Notes: a model not told the origin generated them from the sequence alone. A stretch of 64,000 nucleotides of DNA from Sulfuriferula sp. AH1 (GCF_002162035.1 NZ_CP021138.1:2294001-2358000), one strand, 5' to 3'; positions 40,036 through 49,388 are shown, counted from the stretch's first letter. Numbers and translations: made by a program.

Positions 40036-40931
40036 TGCGATGGCAGGTGATACATCCACGCCAGCGTTTCATTAAGTGGCGGCGAATCCCACGCCCCAAT
40101 GATGCTACGCAGGCGTTCAGCAGAGCCCAGTAACGAGCGCACTTCATTGGCACGCACGAAAGCCGGATTAACCTTTACCTCGATGTCATAACCAGCAATT
40201 TTCCCTACCATCTCAAGTACTTCACGCAAGGAATGACTTTGGCCAGAACAGACATTGATAGTCTCACCAGCCGGACAAATCTGGACTAGCCTGCGGTAAG
40301 CATTCACAACCGCGCGAACATCGCTGAAATCACGGAAAACATCAAGATTACCCAGTTCAATCTGCTTTGCACCCTGCCGAAAATGCCCCACGATTTTAGG
40401 CAGCAAAAAAACATCTGATTGCCCAACACCCGTATAATTAAACGGACGCGCAATCACTATCGGCAGCCGATCGAACCACAAGCGTGCCATATATTCCATG
40501 GCCAATTTACTCACTGCATAGTCGTTTGCCGGATTCGGCAAAGCCGACTCATCAAGCATCCCCTCGGTAGCATTACCGTAAACATTAGCGCTACTGGCCA
40601 ACAGCACGCACTCCACGTTGGGTGCCTCATTAGCCAGCGCCTCAAGCAGGTTCCGCGTACCCACGGTATTCACACGGTAAAATGCCTCCGCGCTATCCGC
40701 AGCGACAAAAGCGATGCCAGCAAGATGCAGCACAACATGAGGGTTCACATTGGCTACTACTGCATGCAATGCCTCTCGGTCGCTTAAATCAACTTGAGTA
40801 TAACGTGGTAAAGCAGACAGACGTTCACCAATACCATAAACCTCAAACCCAGCCACCGCCAATTCATCCGCCACATAACGACCAGTAAAACCGGTCAGGC
40901 CAGTGACCAAAGCGCGTTTATTTGTGGACAT
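40032..40931 (-). CDS. rmd: GDP-6-deoxy-D-mannose reductase
   Basis: Started at MSTNKRALVTGLTGFTGRYV (299 residues), beginning one base after the gmd stop. It is an extended SDR with a GLTGFTGRY nucleotide loop, SSANVYGN and the catalytic YAVSK. Rmd reduces the 4-keto intermediate made by Gmd to GDP-D-rhamnose. GDP-fucose synthase (Fcl) is an alternative for a gmd partner, but the length and lack of Fcl epimerase features and the following WbpY/WbpZ-like genes favour Rmd. Confidence 0.85.
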   Translation of the reverse strand: MSTNKRALVTGLTGFTGRYVADELAVAGFEVYGIGERLSALPRYTQVDLSDREALHAVVANVNPHVVLHLAGIAFVAADSAEAFYRVNTVGTRNLLEALANEAPNVECVLLASSANVYGNATEGMLDESALPNPANDYAVSKLAMEYMARLWFDRLPIVIARPFNYTGVGQSDVFLLPKIVGHFRQGAKQIELGNLDVFRDFSDVRAVVNAYRRLVQICPAGETINVCSGQSHSLREVLEMVGKIAGYDIEVKVNPAFVRANEVRSLLGSAERLRSIIGAWDSPPLNETLAWMYHLPSQ

Positions 40932-40932
40932 A

Positions 40933-41970
40933 TCAGAACGAGAACCCGTCATTAATGCGGCGCACATCGGCCTCCACCATCATCCGGCATAATTCTTCCA
41001 ATGTAGTCTTAGGCTCCCAACCCAGCTTGGCTTTGGCTTTGGCAGGATCACCAATAAGCAACTCAACCTCAGTCGGGCGGTAAAATTTGGGATTAACACG
41101 CATCACGACCTTGCCTGTGGCGGTATCAATAGCCGTTTCATTTTCAGCCGAACCTTTAAACTCAAGCGTAATGCCAACGCCCTTAAATGCCATACGCACG
41201 AAATCACGCACCGTTTCAGTACGATTGGTCGCCAGCACGAAAGTCCCCGGCACATCCACCTGCAGCATACGCCACATACCATCAACATACTCTTTGGCAA
41301 AGCCCCAATCACGCTTGGCATCCAGATTACCCAGTTCCACGCAATCCAGCTTGCCCAGATGAATACGCGCCGCAGCATCCGTGATCTTGCGAGTCACAAA
41401 TTCCAAGCCACGCAACGGCGACTCATGGTTAAACAAAATCCCGCTGGTAGCAAAAATATCGTAGCTCTCGCGGTAATTAATCGTCATCCAGTGCGCATAC
41501 AGCTTGGCCACACCATATGGGCTGCGTGGGTAGAAAGGAGTGTCTTCCATTTGCGGAATCGCCTGCACCTTACCAAACATTTCCGACGTGCTAGCCTGAT
41601 AATAACGGATTTTAGGGTTAACAATACGAATCGCTTCGAGCAGATTCAATGGCCCCAATCCGGTAATAAGCGCAGTGGTCATCGGCTGATCAAACGACAC
41701 CCCCACAAAACTCTGCGCCGCCAGATTATACACCTCAGTCGCCTCGGTGCTTTGCAGTAAACGAATACTGGAACCCAAATCCGTCAGATCGTACTCAACC
41801 AGACGCATATTGGGGTGCTTATCCACACCCAGCTCTGCTATACGCCAGAAATTGACCGAGCTGGTACGGCGATATGTGCCATAAACCGTGTAGTTTTTTT
41901 CCAACAACGACTGTGCCAGATAGGCTCCATCTTGACCGGTAATGCCGGTTATAATTGCGATTTTATTCAA
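40933..41970 (-). CDS. gmd: GDP-mannose 4,6-dehydratase
   Basis: A 345-residue protein with the Gmd signatures: [20 protein letters not shown], the TYRRTSS loop, TSEMFGKVQ, the catalytic YGVAK and [10 protein letters not shown]. It converts GDP-D-mannose to GDP-4-keto-6-deoxymannose. Its substrate is supplied by the bifunctional manC upstream and its product goes to rmd. A second, truncated gmd start is found at 51165-51248, so the locus once had another copy. Confidence 0.95.
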   Translation of the reverse strand: MNKIAIITGITGQDGAYLAQSLLEKNYTVYGTYRRTSSVNFWRIAELGVDKHPNMRLVEYDLTDLGSSIRLLQSTEATEVYNLAAQSFVGVSFDQPMTTALITGLGPLNLLEAIRIVNPKIRYYQASTSEMFGKVQAIPQMEDTPFYPRSPYGVAKLYAHWMTINYRESYDIFATSGILFNHESPLRGLEFVTRKITDAAARIHLGKLDCVELGNLDAKRDWGFAKEYVDGMWRMLQVDVPGTFVLATNRTETVRDFVRMAFKGVGITLEFKGSAENETAIDTATGKVVMRVNPKFYRPTEVELLIGDPAKAKAKLGWEPKTTLEELCRMMVEADVRRINDGFSF

Positions 41971-42061
41971 CGCGATCTCTCTAACATGTTATTAGGTAGT
42001 CATTTGGAATGATGTAATTACAACTGATGTCACTCCAGTGCTTGGTTATACCAAAACAGCA

Positions 42062-45000
42062 TTAGTAAACGCCATATTCCTTCGACGCTACATCCAAATA
42101 AAACTTGGATAAGCTGGTTTCCAATTCAAGTGCCTGATATTTCATTGCTGTATTAAACGCATTATTAATCATATTATTTCTTTGATTTCCCTCAGAATCA
42201 GACAATGCTTCAACAATAGCAGACGCGCTAAGTCCTGCATCATTTGAGGGCAACAATACACAATTAATACCGGGCTCTATATACGCTCGATTTCCAAAGG
42301 CATCTGTGCAGAATACAAGGCATTCACATAACATGCCCTCTAATGGAGGCAGGCTCAGCCCTTCGTGCGTTGATGTTTGAATTATTGCGATTGATTCATT
42401 GTATATTTTATTGAGCTCTTGATCGTTTGGTGTTCGCACGAAAACACATCCATCTATATCCTTTACGAGTGATTCATCTGGACCGACTGCAACCACAGTA
42501 TACCTACTGTCCAGAGTTTGAATTTTGGATAGTATTTTTTTAGTGTATGCGAAATTTTTAAGGGGTTCCCCTCGTGCAAATACTAATATCTGAGGTTTCT
42601 TCTTTATTGCCTTATCCCGATAAAACTTATCCTGGTCTAAATAGAATCCAACACATTCAGCAGGCCTCTTAAAATCTAACTCAAGTTTGTCTTTTATCCA
42701 AGTGGCATACGTTAAATATTTGAACTCTGGCATATACATTGAGGCAACCTTGGCAGCAGTTAATAACTCTCCTCGTTTTATGTAATAACTCGACTCAATA
42801 TCTTGAACATAATAAGCAGGAATGCCATTAACTGAGCTTGCTAGCCAGACAGGCTCAGCAGTTTCCCACCACGTCGCAACCTTAATAGCATTCACCTCAG
42901 CTAATTCTGTGGTTAGCTGACTGTAATTACTAAATGTTTTAAATGGTATATTTTTATCTAAATTGTACCAGTTAGGTTTCGTACCTAAGGTCCACAACTC
43001 CACATCAAACTTCAGTTTGTAAAGAGCTGCAATGTGTTGAAAGATAAACCTATGTCCGCCCCCCACGCCACAATCTTGAGTAACGTAAATAATTTTGGGT
43101 GTGCCCGTCTTATTAGATATTACGTTACGTTTAAAGAAAGTTGCGTTCTTTTCCCAGAAATAAGCTTTTGAGTTTAGCTCTCTGGTACCCTGTACTCTAC
43201 TCCGTGTAACCGACTCCAAATGTGTCACTATGCAGAAAGGGGACAGGCAAACCTTTAACTGCTTTTTCCAAGCTCTTAGGGAATAATCGACATCCTCAAA
43301 TGCCATTCCATATTGTTCATCTAACTGACCTAGCTTCGTTAATGCATGACTGGTAATGTACATACATGCACCAGTTGCGTACAAGGTATATTGTTCGAAA
43401 AAGGTTGTTGCACTTTCTAATCGTTCCATATGATGATTATGCATAAACCAATCACTTTCAATTGGGTTGCGCATACCACCGTAATATTGTATATCGCCAC
43501 CTGGATAGGCCAGCTTACCACAAACTATATCTGCGCCTTTTACAAATGAGGAAAAGACCAGATTATCAAGCCAGAAATTAGACACGATGGTATCACTATT
43601 TAGCAAAACAACATGCTCGTCTGCAAGCGCTGCAGACAAGCCACGATTCACATTCCCTGCAAAGCCAATATTTTTCTCACCGTAACAGACTGAAAGCCAA
43701 GTATATTGGCACTCTAATTGAGTTAGCCACTGCTTATGCATATCAGGTGAATTATCATCGCATATGATAACTCTATAATTTACTTTGCTTTCTGCGCTGC
43801 AGATAGAATGAAGACATTCCTCTAATACTACCTGGTCATTGTATGACGGGATGACAATAAGTATATTTTGTTGATTATTACTACAATAATTTAAAGCTTC
43901 ATTATTTGCGTTATTACGTAACTTATTAAAATCAATATCAGGATTTATAAATTGGATGTCCCTAGATTTTTTCAAGTGTTGTACAAGTTTTTTAAATGTA
44001 TAAGTTAATCCCTGTTCATGCATTAGCTCAAACACACGACATCCTGATCTTACAAACCCATACCTACGGACACTGTTTAGAAGCCGCATGGAGCTTGAAA
44101 TCCCATTAGATATTTTGTGCGGATTTCGGATTGTTGCTGAAGGACTACCGCTTATCAATAACAGACTGGGAAAATACTTTGCAAGAGTGTTTCTATGCGC
44201 TGCTTTGACTTGATAGCTCAAGGGGAGTGATTGATACTTACGTTTTGCCAAACGTACCCCCCCTCTTACATACCTTTTGGCTTGCTGTTTTGGGGAGGAA
44301 AGCCAAAGGTGTGCCTCACGTAATGGCAAGGTTATTCGCCAAGAATTACTTGAGATAATTTGAGATAATTGTTGGTTTAGTAAAGCTATTGATTCATCTC
44401 GCTCACTTACCTTATTACCCAACTCATTTACCTTATTACCCAACTCATTTACCTTATTACCCAACTCACTTACCTTATTACCCAACTCAAAAACGTCCAA
44501 AGATCCATCATCCATTTTGCCCATTGAGACATCTTGAATCGAAGTGGCATTAAGTCGTTGCCATCCATTTGTCGAAAACCCCTCTGATCCGACAACAAAT
44601 CGCTTGCCGATCACATTTTCTTCAGGAGAAAATTTTCTGATGATGCACAATGAATTTATAAATTCGATGGAGTGTATCCTTGCAAGATCATAATCATCGA
44701 AATCCACATCAAAATGTGCCGCAAATCCTTTCAATAAATCATTTCTGGATTTGTTATTTCTCCAATGCTCAAAATTAACAACATCCGCCAATCTTTTAAA
44801 GAAAGCAACCGATGACAAAGGGTTGTATATCCCACCCTCAAAATCTTCCCAATAACTACAATGGAGATCCTCCACCACATAAATACCCCCATCATTTAAG
44901 TATGGGAAGTACCGGGCAAATGCACGCACAATGTCGCTAGACTTATGTGAGCCATCGTCAACAATAATATCGAAGGACGTAGACTGTTGAAGGATACGCT

Positions 45001-45295
45001 GCTGACAATCATCTGAATTGACATCTCCAACAACAATCGAAATTCGATGGTCATCGAATCGAAGTTGCTCGCATCTCTGATCTATATCACAACCGATAAT
45101 TTTCTCTGCTTTTGAAAAATAGCAACTCAAAATCTCCAATGAACCACCATTCTGTATTCCGATTTCAAGTAAACGTACCGGCTTATCCTGATAGCCATAA
45201 AGCAAACGGTTATATTCATTCAGATACAAGAACCATTTGTCTGATACCTTGCCAACATGCTCTTCGTAAAGTTGAAAAACTGTCTTTTTACTCAT
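42062..45295 (-). CDS. Methyltransferase-coiled coil-GT2-GT4 fusion protein
   Basis: A 1077-residue fusion. Residues 1-230 form a class I SAM methyltransferase (LLEIGIQNGGSLE at 42-54, then GCDID and IIVDDGSHK). Residues 270-310 are a coiled coil holding four tandem ELGNKV(S/N) heptads. Residues 477-725 are a GT2 domain (VIPSYND, DD at 513-514, LLNSDT, FEDVD). Residues 733-1077 are a GT4 domain (GVGGGHRF, EGLSLPPLEG). It replaces wbpX by position. Terminal methylation plus a coiled coil recalls WbdD-type chain-length control. Its start overlaps wzt by eight bases. The gene is clearly A/T-rich, a sign of transfer. Confidence 0.88.
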   Translation of the reverse strand: MSKKTVFQLYEEHVGKVSDKWFLYLNEYNRLLYGYQDKPVRLLEIGIQNGGSLEILSCYFSKAEKIIGCDIDQRCEQLRFDDHRISIVVGDVNSDDCQQRILQQSTSFDIIVDDGSHKSSDIVRAFARYFPYLNDGGIYVVEDLHCSYWEDFEGGIYNPLSSVAFFKRLADVVNFEHWRNNKSRNDLLKGFAAHFDVDFDDYDLARIHSIEFINSLCIIRKFSPEENVIGKRFVVGSEGFSTNGWQRLNATSIQDVSMGKMDDGSLDVFELGNKVSELGNKVNELGNKVNELGNKVSERDESIALLNQQLSQIISSNSWRITLPLREAHLWLSSPKQQAKRYVRGGVRLAKRKYQSLPLSYQVKAAHRNTLAKYFPSLLLISGSPSATIRNPHKISNGISSSMRLLNSVRRYGFVRSGCRVFELMHEQGLTYTFKKLVQHLKKSRDIQFINPDIDFNKLRNNANNEALNYCSNNQQNILIVIPSYNDQVVLEECLHSICSAESKVNYRVIICDDNSPDMHKQWLTQLECQYTWLSVCYGEKNIGFAGNVNRGLSAALADEHVVLLNSDTIVSNFWLDNLVFSSFVKGADIVCGKLAYPGGDIQYYGGMRNPIESDWFMHNHHMERLESATTFFEQYTLYATGACMYITSHALTKLGQLDEQYGMAFEDVDYSLRAWKKQLKVCLSPFCIVTHLESVTRSRVQGTRELNSKAYFWEKNATFFKRNVISNKTGTPKIIYVTQDCGVGGGHRFIFQHIAALYKLKFDVELWTLGTKPNWYNLDKNIPFKTFSNYSQLTTELAEVNAIKVATWWETAEPVWLASSVNGIPAYYVQDIESSYYIKRGELLTAAKVASMYMPEFKYLTYATWIKDKLELDFKRPAECVGFYLDQDKFYRDKAIKKKPQILVFARGEPLKNFAYTKKILSKIQTLDSRYTVVAVGPDESLVKDIDGCVFVRTPNDQELNKIYNESIAIIQTSTHEGLSLPPLEGMLCECLVFCTDAFGNRAYIEPGINCVLLPSNDAGLSASAIVEALSDSEGNQRNNMINNAFNTAMKYQALELETSLSKFYLDVASKEYGVY
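44405..44488 (-). repeat. Four tandem 21-bp heptad-encoding repeats
   Basis: Four contiguous 21-base units (44405-44425, 44426-44446, 44447-44467, 44468-44488) differ at only one position (C or T at the second base). Each encodes one heptad ELGNKVS or ELGNKVN, residues 270-297 of the fusion protein. Unit changes by slippage would stay in frame and alter coiled-coil length by one heptad. Confidence 0.95.
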
Positions 45296-46655
45296 TGATT
45301 ACCTCTAGACTAACCCTCTCAAATGGAATGCCGACCAGCCCATATCTAATTTTGCTGGAGTACACATTGATGATCAACGCGTCATGCATCCAGTGATGCT
45401 GTAGATTGTCGTAAGCATCACCATCGGCGACGGACGCCATTACTGCATATTGTCCATTAGGCAACATAGGGAAAATGAATTCGAAAGTACCCTCGAATGT
45501 CATGCCCGCCTCAATCGGAGTTGACACGCGGTTGGTAAAGGGAAGCGTATTTTCACCGAACAAGTCTTGCCCCAAACGGTCACGCACAAGGAAGCCAAGA
45601 ATTGGATTTTGCAGCGGTTCATTCGCTTTGGCACGCAGTGTCATACGTACACGCTCCCCGCCTTCGAATACGGCTTCCGACCCTGGCGACAACCGCCTAA
45701 GAGAAACAGAAACAATATGCGCCCCGCCGGTTTTCCAGCCTTTAGCTGCATTGATATTGTCACATACTGAAGACTTATCGCAATTGCCAATCCTAGGTGG
45801 CACCTCTGTGTCAGGAACTATTTCAGATGTACACGCTTCATCGACGAGAGCAGCAGGTACCATTGAAATCAGCTTTGAATCATCACCATAGATTTCCTGC
45901 ATCGTGTATTGAAAATATGCTTCCGATACACTCTTTGCTGTGCCAACCTGTTCAATCATGCCATTCTTGAGCCAAATACCGAAGTTGCAAAGATTTTGCA
46001 CCGATGCTGCATCGTGACTTACAAAAAGCAGCGACCCATTTTCCTGAAAGTTGCGGATGAAACGCATGCATTTCTGTGTAAACACCGCATCGCCGACTGA
46101 CAGCGCTTCATCAACTATTAAAATGTCAGCATCCACATGCGCAATCACGGCAAAGGCAAGACGAACATACATACCGCTGGAGTAGGTCTTAACAGGCTGT
46201 TCAATAAACTGACCAATATCTGCAAAAGCGGCAATATCATCAAAGCGTGCATCGATTTCTTCCTTACTTAAACCTAGCACCGAGGCATTCAAATATACAT
46301 TCTCACGCCCGGTGAATTCCGGGTTAAATCCAGAGCCTAACTCTAGTAAAGCAGCGATGCGGCCATAGGTTTGAATACTGCCACTGGTTGGATTAAGCGT
46401 GCCGCAGATCATTTGCAACAGAGTAGATTTCCCACTACCATTACGCCCGATAATGCCGAAAGTTTCGCCTTTTTTAATGTCAAATGACACGTCTTTGAGC
46501 GCCCAGAATTCGCGGAAGTATTGCCTAGGTGGTTTCCCGGCTAGCCTCTGCAGACGCGGCGCGATAAACTGCTTAAGCCGATCACGTGGGGTGTCGTAGA
46601 TTTCGTAACACTTGCTAAGGCTCTGCACGCGGATGGCAATATCGTTAGAGGACAT
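45288..46655 (-). CDS. wzt: Polysaccharide ABC exporter ATP-binding protein with C-terminal carbohydrate-binding domain
   Basis: A 455-residue protein. The ABC domain (1-250) has Walker A IGRNGSGKST (69-78), signature YSSGMYVRLAFA (158-169) and Walker B ILIVDEALSVGD (178-189). The C-terminal 150 residues (from about 305) are the beta-sandwich Wzt-C domain that in O9a-type systems binds the modified non-reducing end of the glycan before export. That fits the methyltransferase encoded just downstream. It overlaps wzm by 11 bases and the fusion gene by eight. Confidence 0.92.
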   Translation of the reverse strand: MSSNDIAIRVQSLSKCYEIYDTPRDRLKQFIAPRLQRLAGKPPRQYFREFWALKDVSFDIKKGETFGIIGRNGSGKSTLLQMICGTLNPTSGSIQTYGRIAALLELGSGFNPEFTGRENVYLNASVLGLSKEEIDARFDDIAAFADIGQFIEQPVKTYSSGMYVRLAFAVIAHVDADILIVDEALSVGDAVFTQKCMRFIRNFQENGSLLFVSHDAASVQNLCNFGIWLKNGMIEQVGTAKSVSEAYFQYTMQEIYGDDSKLISMVPAALVDEACTSEIVPDTEVPPRIGNCDKSSVCDNINAAKGWKTGGAHIVSVSLRRLSPGSEAVFEGGERVRMTLRAKANEPLQNPILGFLVRDRLGQDLFGENTLPFTNRVSTPIEAGMTFEGTFEFIFPMLPNGQYAVMASVADGDAYDNLQHHWMHDALIINVYSSKIRYGLVGIPFERVSLEVINE

Positions 46656-47505
46656 CAGAAAATCCCTTTCTGGTTTTTTGGAACCAAGCGTAGCCTAACC
46701 AAGCCACGATGGTAGCCACTAATGTGTAAACACCCAAGCCAAGCCAGTTCGGAAAATGTCCCCAGATCAGCACTTCACGGGCTTGTTCAATAATGAAGGT
46801 GAGTGGATTGGCCATAATAAACGGGCGGAATCTTTCCGGCACTGCGCTCACTGGATACAAGACAGGGGAAAGAAACGACAACACGGTAATAATTATGCCG
46901 ATGGTTTGCCCAACGTCGCGCAGAAATACGCCTAAGGATGCCAGCATCCAAGCCAGACCAAGGGTCATGATAACCAGCGGCAGCAGTATCAATGGTGTGA
47001 AAATCACTGTCCAGTGCAAGTAGTCGTTGAAGATTGCAAAGGCGGTCAGCAATACTCCAAGGCTTATGAGGCTGTGAAATAACGCTGCACCCATCGTAAT
47101 GACTGGCAGTATCTCAATCGGAAATACCACTTTCTTGACGTAATTGACGTTGGCAAGAATTAATCCAGGGGCGCGGCTGACTACTTCGCTAAATAAACCT
47201 AGCACAATCATGCCGACAAACAACACTAAGGCGAATTGCGTTTTGCTATCGTCACCACCGATCCCACCCCAGCGCGATTTGAAAATCTCGGAAAACACAA
47301 AGGTATACACCGCCAGCATGAACAGGGGGTTAAGGAATGACCAGATTAGTCCCATGGCCGAGCCTTGGTAGCGGCCTACCACTTCGCGCTTGGTCATTTG
47401 CACAATGAGCTGGCGGTTGCGCCAGATACTTTTGGCCAACGCCATGAGGGATGTGGGTTGGGCGGCGTGAGGATTGATCACTGTTGATGAAGATGAGTTA
47501 GTCAT
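46645..47505 (-). CDS. wzm: Polysaccharide ABC exporter permease
   Basis: A 286-residue ABC-2 permease with six hydrophobic segments. It has the amphipathic start LAKSIWRNRQLIVQMTKREV and the RYQGSAMGLIWSFLNPLFML family signature. With Wzt it exports undecaprenol-linked glycan across the inner membrane. Its ATG overlaps the stop of an rmlC remnant as ATGA, so it once followed rmlC directly. Confidence 0.93.
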   Translation of the reverse strand: MTNSSSSTVINPHAAQPTSLMALAKSIWRNRQLIVQMTKREVVGRYQGSAMGLIWSFLNPLFMLAVYTFVFSEIFKSRWGGIGGDDSKTQFALVLFVGMIVLGLFSEVVSRAPGLILANVNYVKKVVFPIEILPVITMGAALFHSLISLGVLLTAFAIFNDYLHWTVIFTPLILLPLVIMTLGLAWMLASLGVFLRDVGQTIGIIITVLSFLSPVLYPVSAVPERFRPFIMANPLTFIIEQAREVLIWGHFPNWLGLGVYTLVATIVAWLGYAWFQKTRKGFSDVL

Positions 47506-47720
47506 GCGAAGTGCTCCGCTTCTGCCAATGGCTTGGCTTGTTGATTCTTTATGGACAATGTGGGTTCGCCTTGGACGAGCCGTTTGATGCTGATGGACGG
47601 GTCGCTCCAGGCAATGCTGCGCTCAAACTCAGGTGCTCAGTAGTCAGTGGATTTAGAGAAAAGCTCCCTTTTAACGTTTCCCAGAATGAAACCACGATAC
47701 GCCCATACCGGCTTTAGCAT
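47502..47720 (-). pseudogene. Chimeric remnant: wzm 5' fragment joined to rmlC 3' fragment
   Basis: The 294-base gap between manC and wzm reads, in one frame from an ATG at 47720, MLKPVWAYRGFILGNVKREL, which is a Wzm/KpsM-type N-terminus. It then passes into SKSTDY-stop-APEFERSIAWSDPSI and on to AEAEHFA, which is the C-terminal part of a dTDP-4-dehydrorhamnose 3,5-epimerase (RmlC). A TGA at 47637-47639 interrupts it. The final TGA overlaps the intact wzm ATG. It is a deletion scar from a former L-rhamnose-type locus. Identification is by motif recognition. Confidence 0.75.
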
Positions 47721-47799
47721 TTTCCAGATCAGGTTTGCACCTCAATCAACAATGCTTGCTTGCCACAAACGTTATAAGTTTTGCAAATAAGTGATGCCA

Positions 47800-49215
47800 T
47801 CATGCACGCCCATACTTATCGTCAAATCTTACTATGTCATCTTCACCCAAATACCCGCCACTTTGCACTTCTATCATCACCAAATTAAGTAACCCCGGGT
47901 TTTCCAGGCGGTGTTTATGCCCGGCAGGAATGTAAGTGGATTCATTGGTATTTACAAAAAGCTCACGATCACCATTGACGACCTTGGCCATGCCGCTCAC
48001 CACTACCCAGTGTTCGCTGCGATGGTGGTGCATTTGCAGGCTGAGGCTGGCATCCGGCTTGACTTCAATGCGCTTGATCTTGAAGCCGTTACCCTCTTCC
48101 AGCACAGTGTAAGTACCCCATGGATGGTGTGCTGTACGGTGAAGTTTGTGCGCCTCGTGACCGTTGGCTTTGAGCTTGGTGTAGATGTATTTAACGTCCT
48201 GAGCACAGGATTTGTCGGCTACCAGAACCGCATCAGGTGTGTCGATAATAATAAGGTTTTCAACACCAACTGTGCCAATTAATCGGTCATTGCTATGGAT
48301 GGTGCAATTAAGGGTGTTATGCAACAGGGTGTCACCTTGTATACGATTACCATTGGCATCTGGCTCGGCAAGATCACCCAATGCGGTCCAGGAGCCAATA
48401 TCACTCCAGCCTATATTGCACGGCACAACGGCTATCTGATCGGATTTTTCCATCACGGCATAATCAATCGAATCATCAGGTACACCACCGAAGGTATCGG
48501 GATCAAGCTCTAATTGTGCAAAGCCATTGCCTTCAGCGGATCGTGATTGCGCTATGCACGCCTTGGTGGCAACCAGAATCTGCGGGCAATGCTGCTTCAT
48601 CTGTTGCAGCATGGTGCCAACCGTGAAGCAGAACATACCAGAATTCCACAGGAACTGACCAGACGCGAGATATTCCTGTGCTTTTTCTAACGTAGGTTTT
48701 TCAACGAAGCGTAATACTGTATTACCGTCGGCTTCAATGTAGCCATAGCCAGTTTCAGGTGCATCGGGCTGGATGCCAAAGGTAACCAATTTGCCAGCGA
48801 GCGCTAATTCAGCAGCTTGACTCACTGCTTGTGTAAAGGCTAGCTGATCTGCAATCAGATGATCCGCTGCGAGCACCAACATGATGGCATCTTGACCGTA
48901 TTTTTGATTGATTTGTAGTGCCGCGCTAGCTATGGCTGCGGCGGTATTACGCCCGAACGGCTCCAGAATAAAAGATGTTGCAACAACGGCAGCGTTCACC
49001 TCTCGGAACTCATCTTCAGTTTTGAAGAACAGTTCGCGGTTAGTGACGGTCAGTATTTCCATCACATCAGGCAGCAGCATTCCACGCAGAAACGCCTTCT
49101 GCAACAGACTTTGCCCGCCACTCAAACGTATGAATGGCTTGGGATGTAACTCACGAGAGACTGGCCACAACCTGGATCCAGCACCGCCGCATAAAATTGT
49201 CGGGATTAATTGCAC
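47800..49215 (-). CDS. manC: Mannose-1-phosphate guanylyltransferase / mannose-6-phosphate isomerase
   Basis: A 471-residue bifunctional type II enzyme (WbpW/AlgA-like). The N-terminal nucleotidyltransferase domain has GGAGSRLWPVSRELHPKPFI and FVEKPTLEKA. The C-terminal cupin isomerase domain has RPWG-like HHPWGTYTVLEEG and QMHHHRSEHWVVVSG. It isomerises fructose 6-P to mannose 6-P and makes GDP-mannose from mannose 1-P, the substrate of gmd. The start codon is GTG with AAGG upstream. It heads the D-rhamnan half of the locus after a 173-base gap in which no convincing promoter was found. Confidence 0.94.
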   Translation of the reverse strand: MQLIPTILCGGAGSRLWPVSRELHPKPFIRLSGGQSLLQKAFLRGMLLPDVMEILTVTNRELFFKTEDEFREVNAAVVATSFILEPFGRNTAAAIASAALQINQKYGQDAIMLVLAADHLIADQLAFTQAVSQAAELALAGKLVTFGIQPDAPETGYGYIEADGNTVLRFVEKPTLEKAQEYLASGQFLWNSGMFCFTVGTMLQQMKQHCPQILVATKACIAQSRSAEGNGFAQLELDPDTFGGVPDDSIDYAVMEKSDQIAVVPCNIGWSDIGSWTALGDLAEPDANGNRIQGDTLLHNTLNCTIHSNDRLIGTVGVENLIIIDTPDAVLVADKSCAQDVKYIYTKLKANGHEAHKLHRTAHHPWGTYTVLEEGNGFKIKRIEVKPDASLSLQMHHHRSEHWVVVSGMAKVVNGDRELFVNTNESTYIPAGHKHRLENPGLLNLVMIEVQSGGYLGEDDIVRFDDKYGRA

Positions 49216-49388
49216 AAATTTACCTTAAATAAAATATTGTTTTGTTGCTTTCAAACTCTACCATGCTACTGCCATCGTGGGCTTTAAACCGCCCGAAAGA
49301 ATAACATGAAACTATTTTAAAGATATTCATAAAATGCCACGTACTTAAGCGCGACAGATCAGCGTCATTACTTCCCACAACTGGATTA

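Noticed and set aside
44405-44488. CRISPR-like array
   Set aside because: The 21-base units are directly contiguous without spacers and encode in-frame heptads of a protein.
49216-49388. Promoter of manC
   Set aside because: A TTGAAA-17-TATTTA match exists but would start transcription on top of the ribosome site of manC, so I did not call it.
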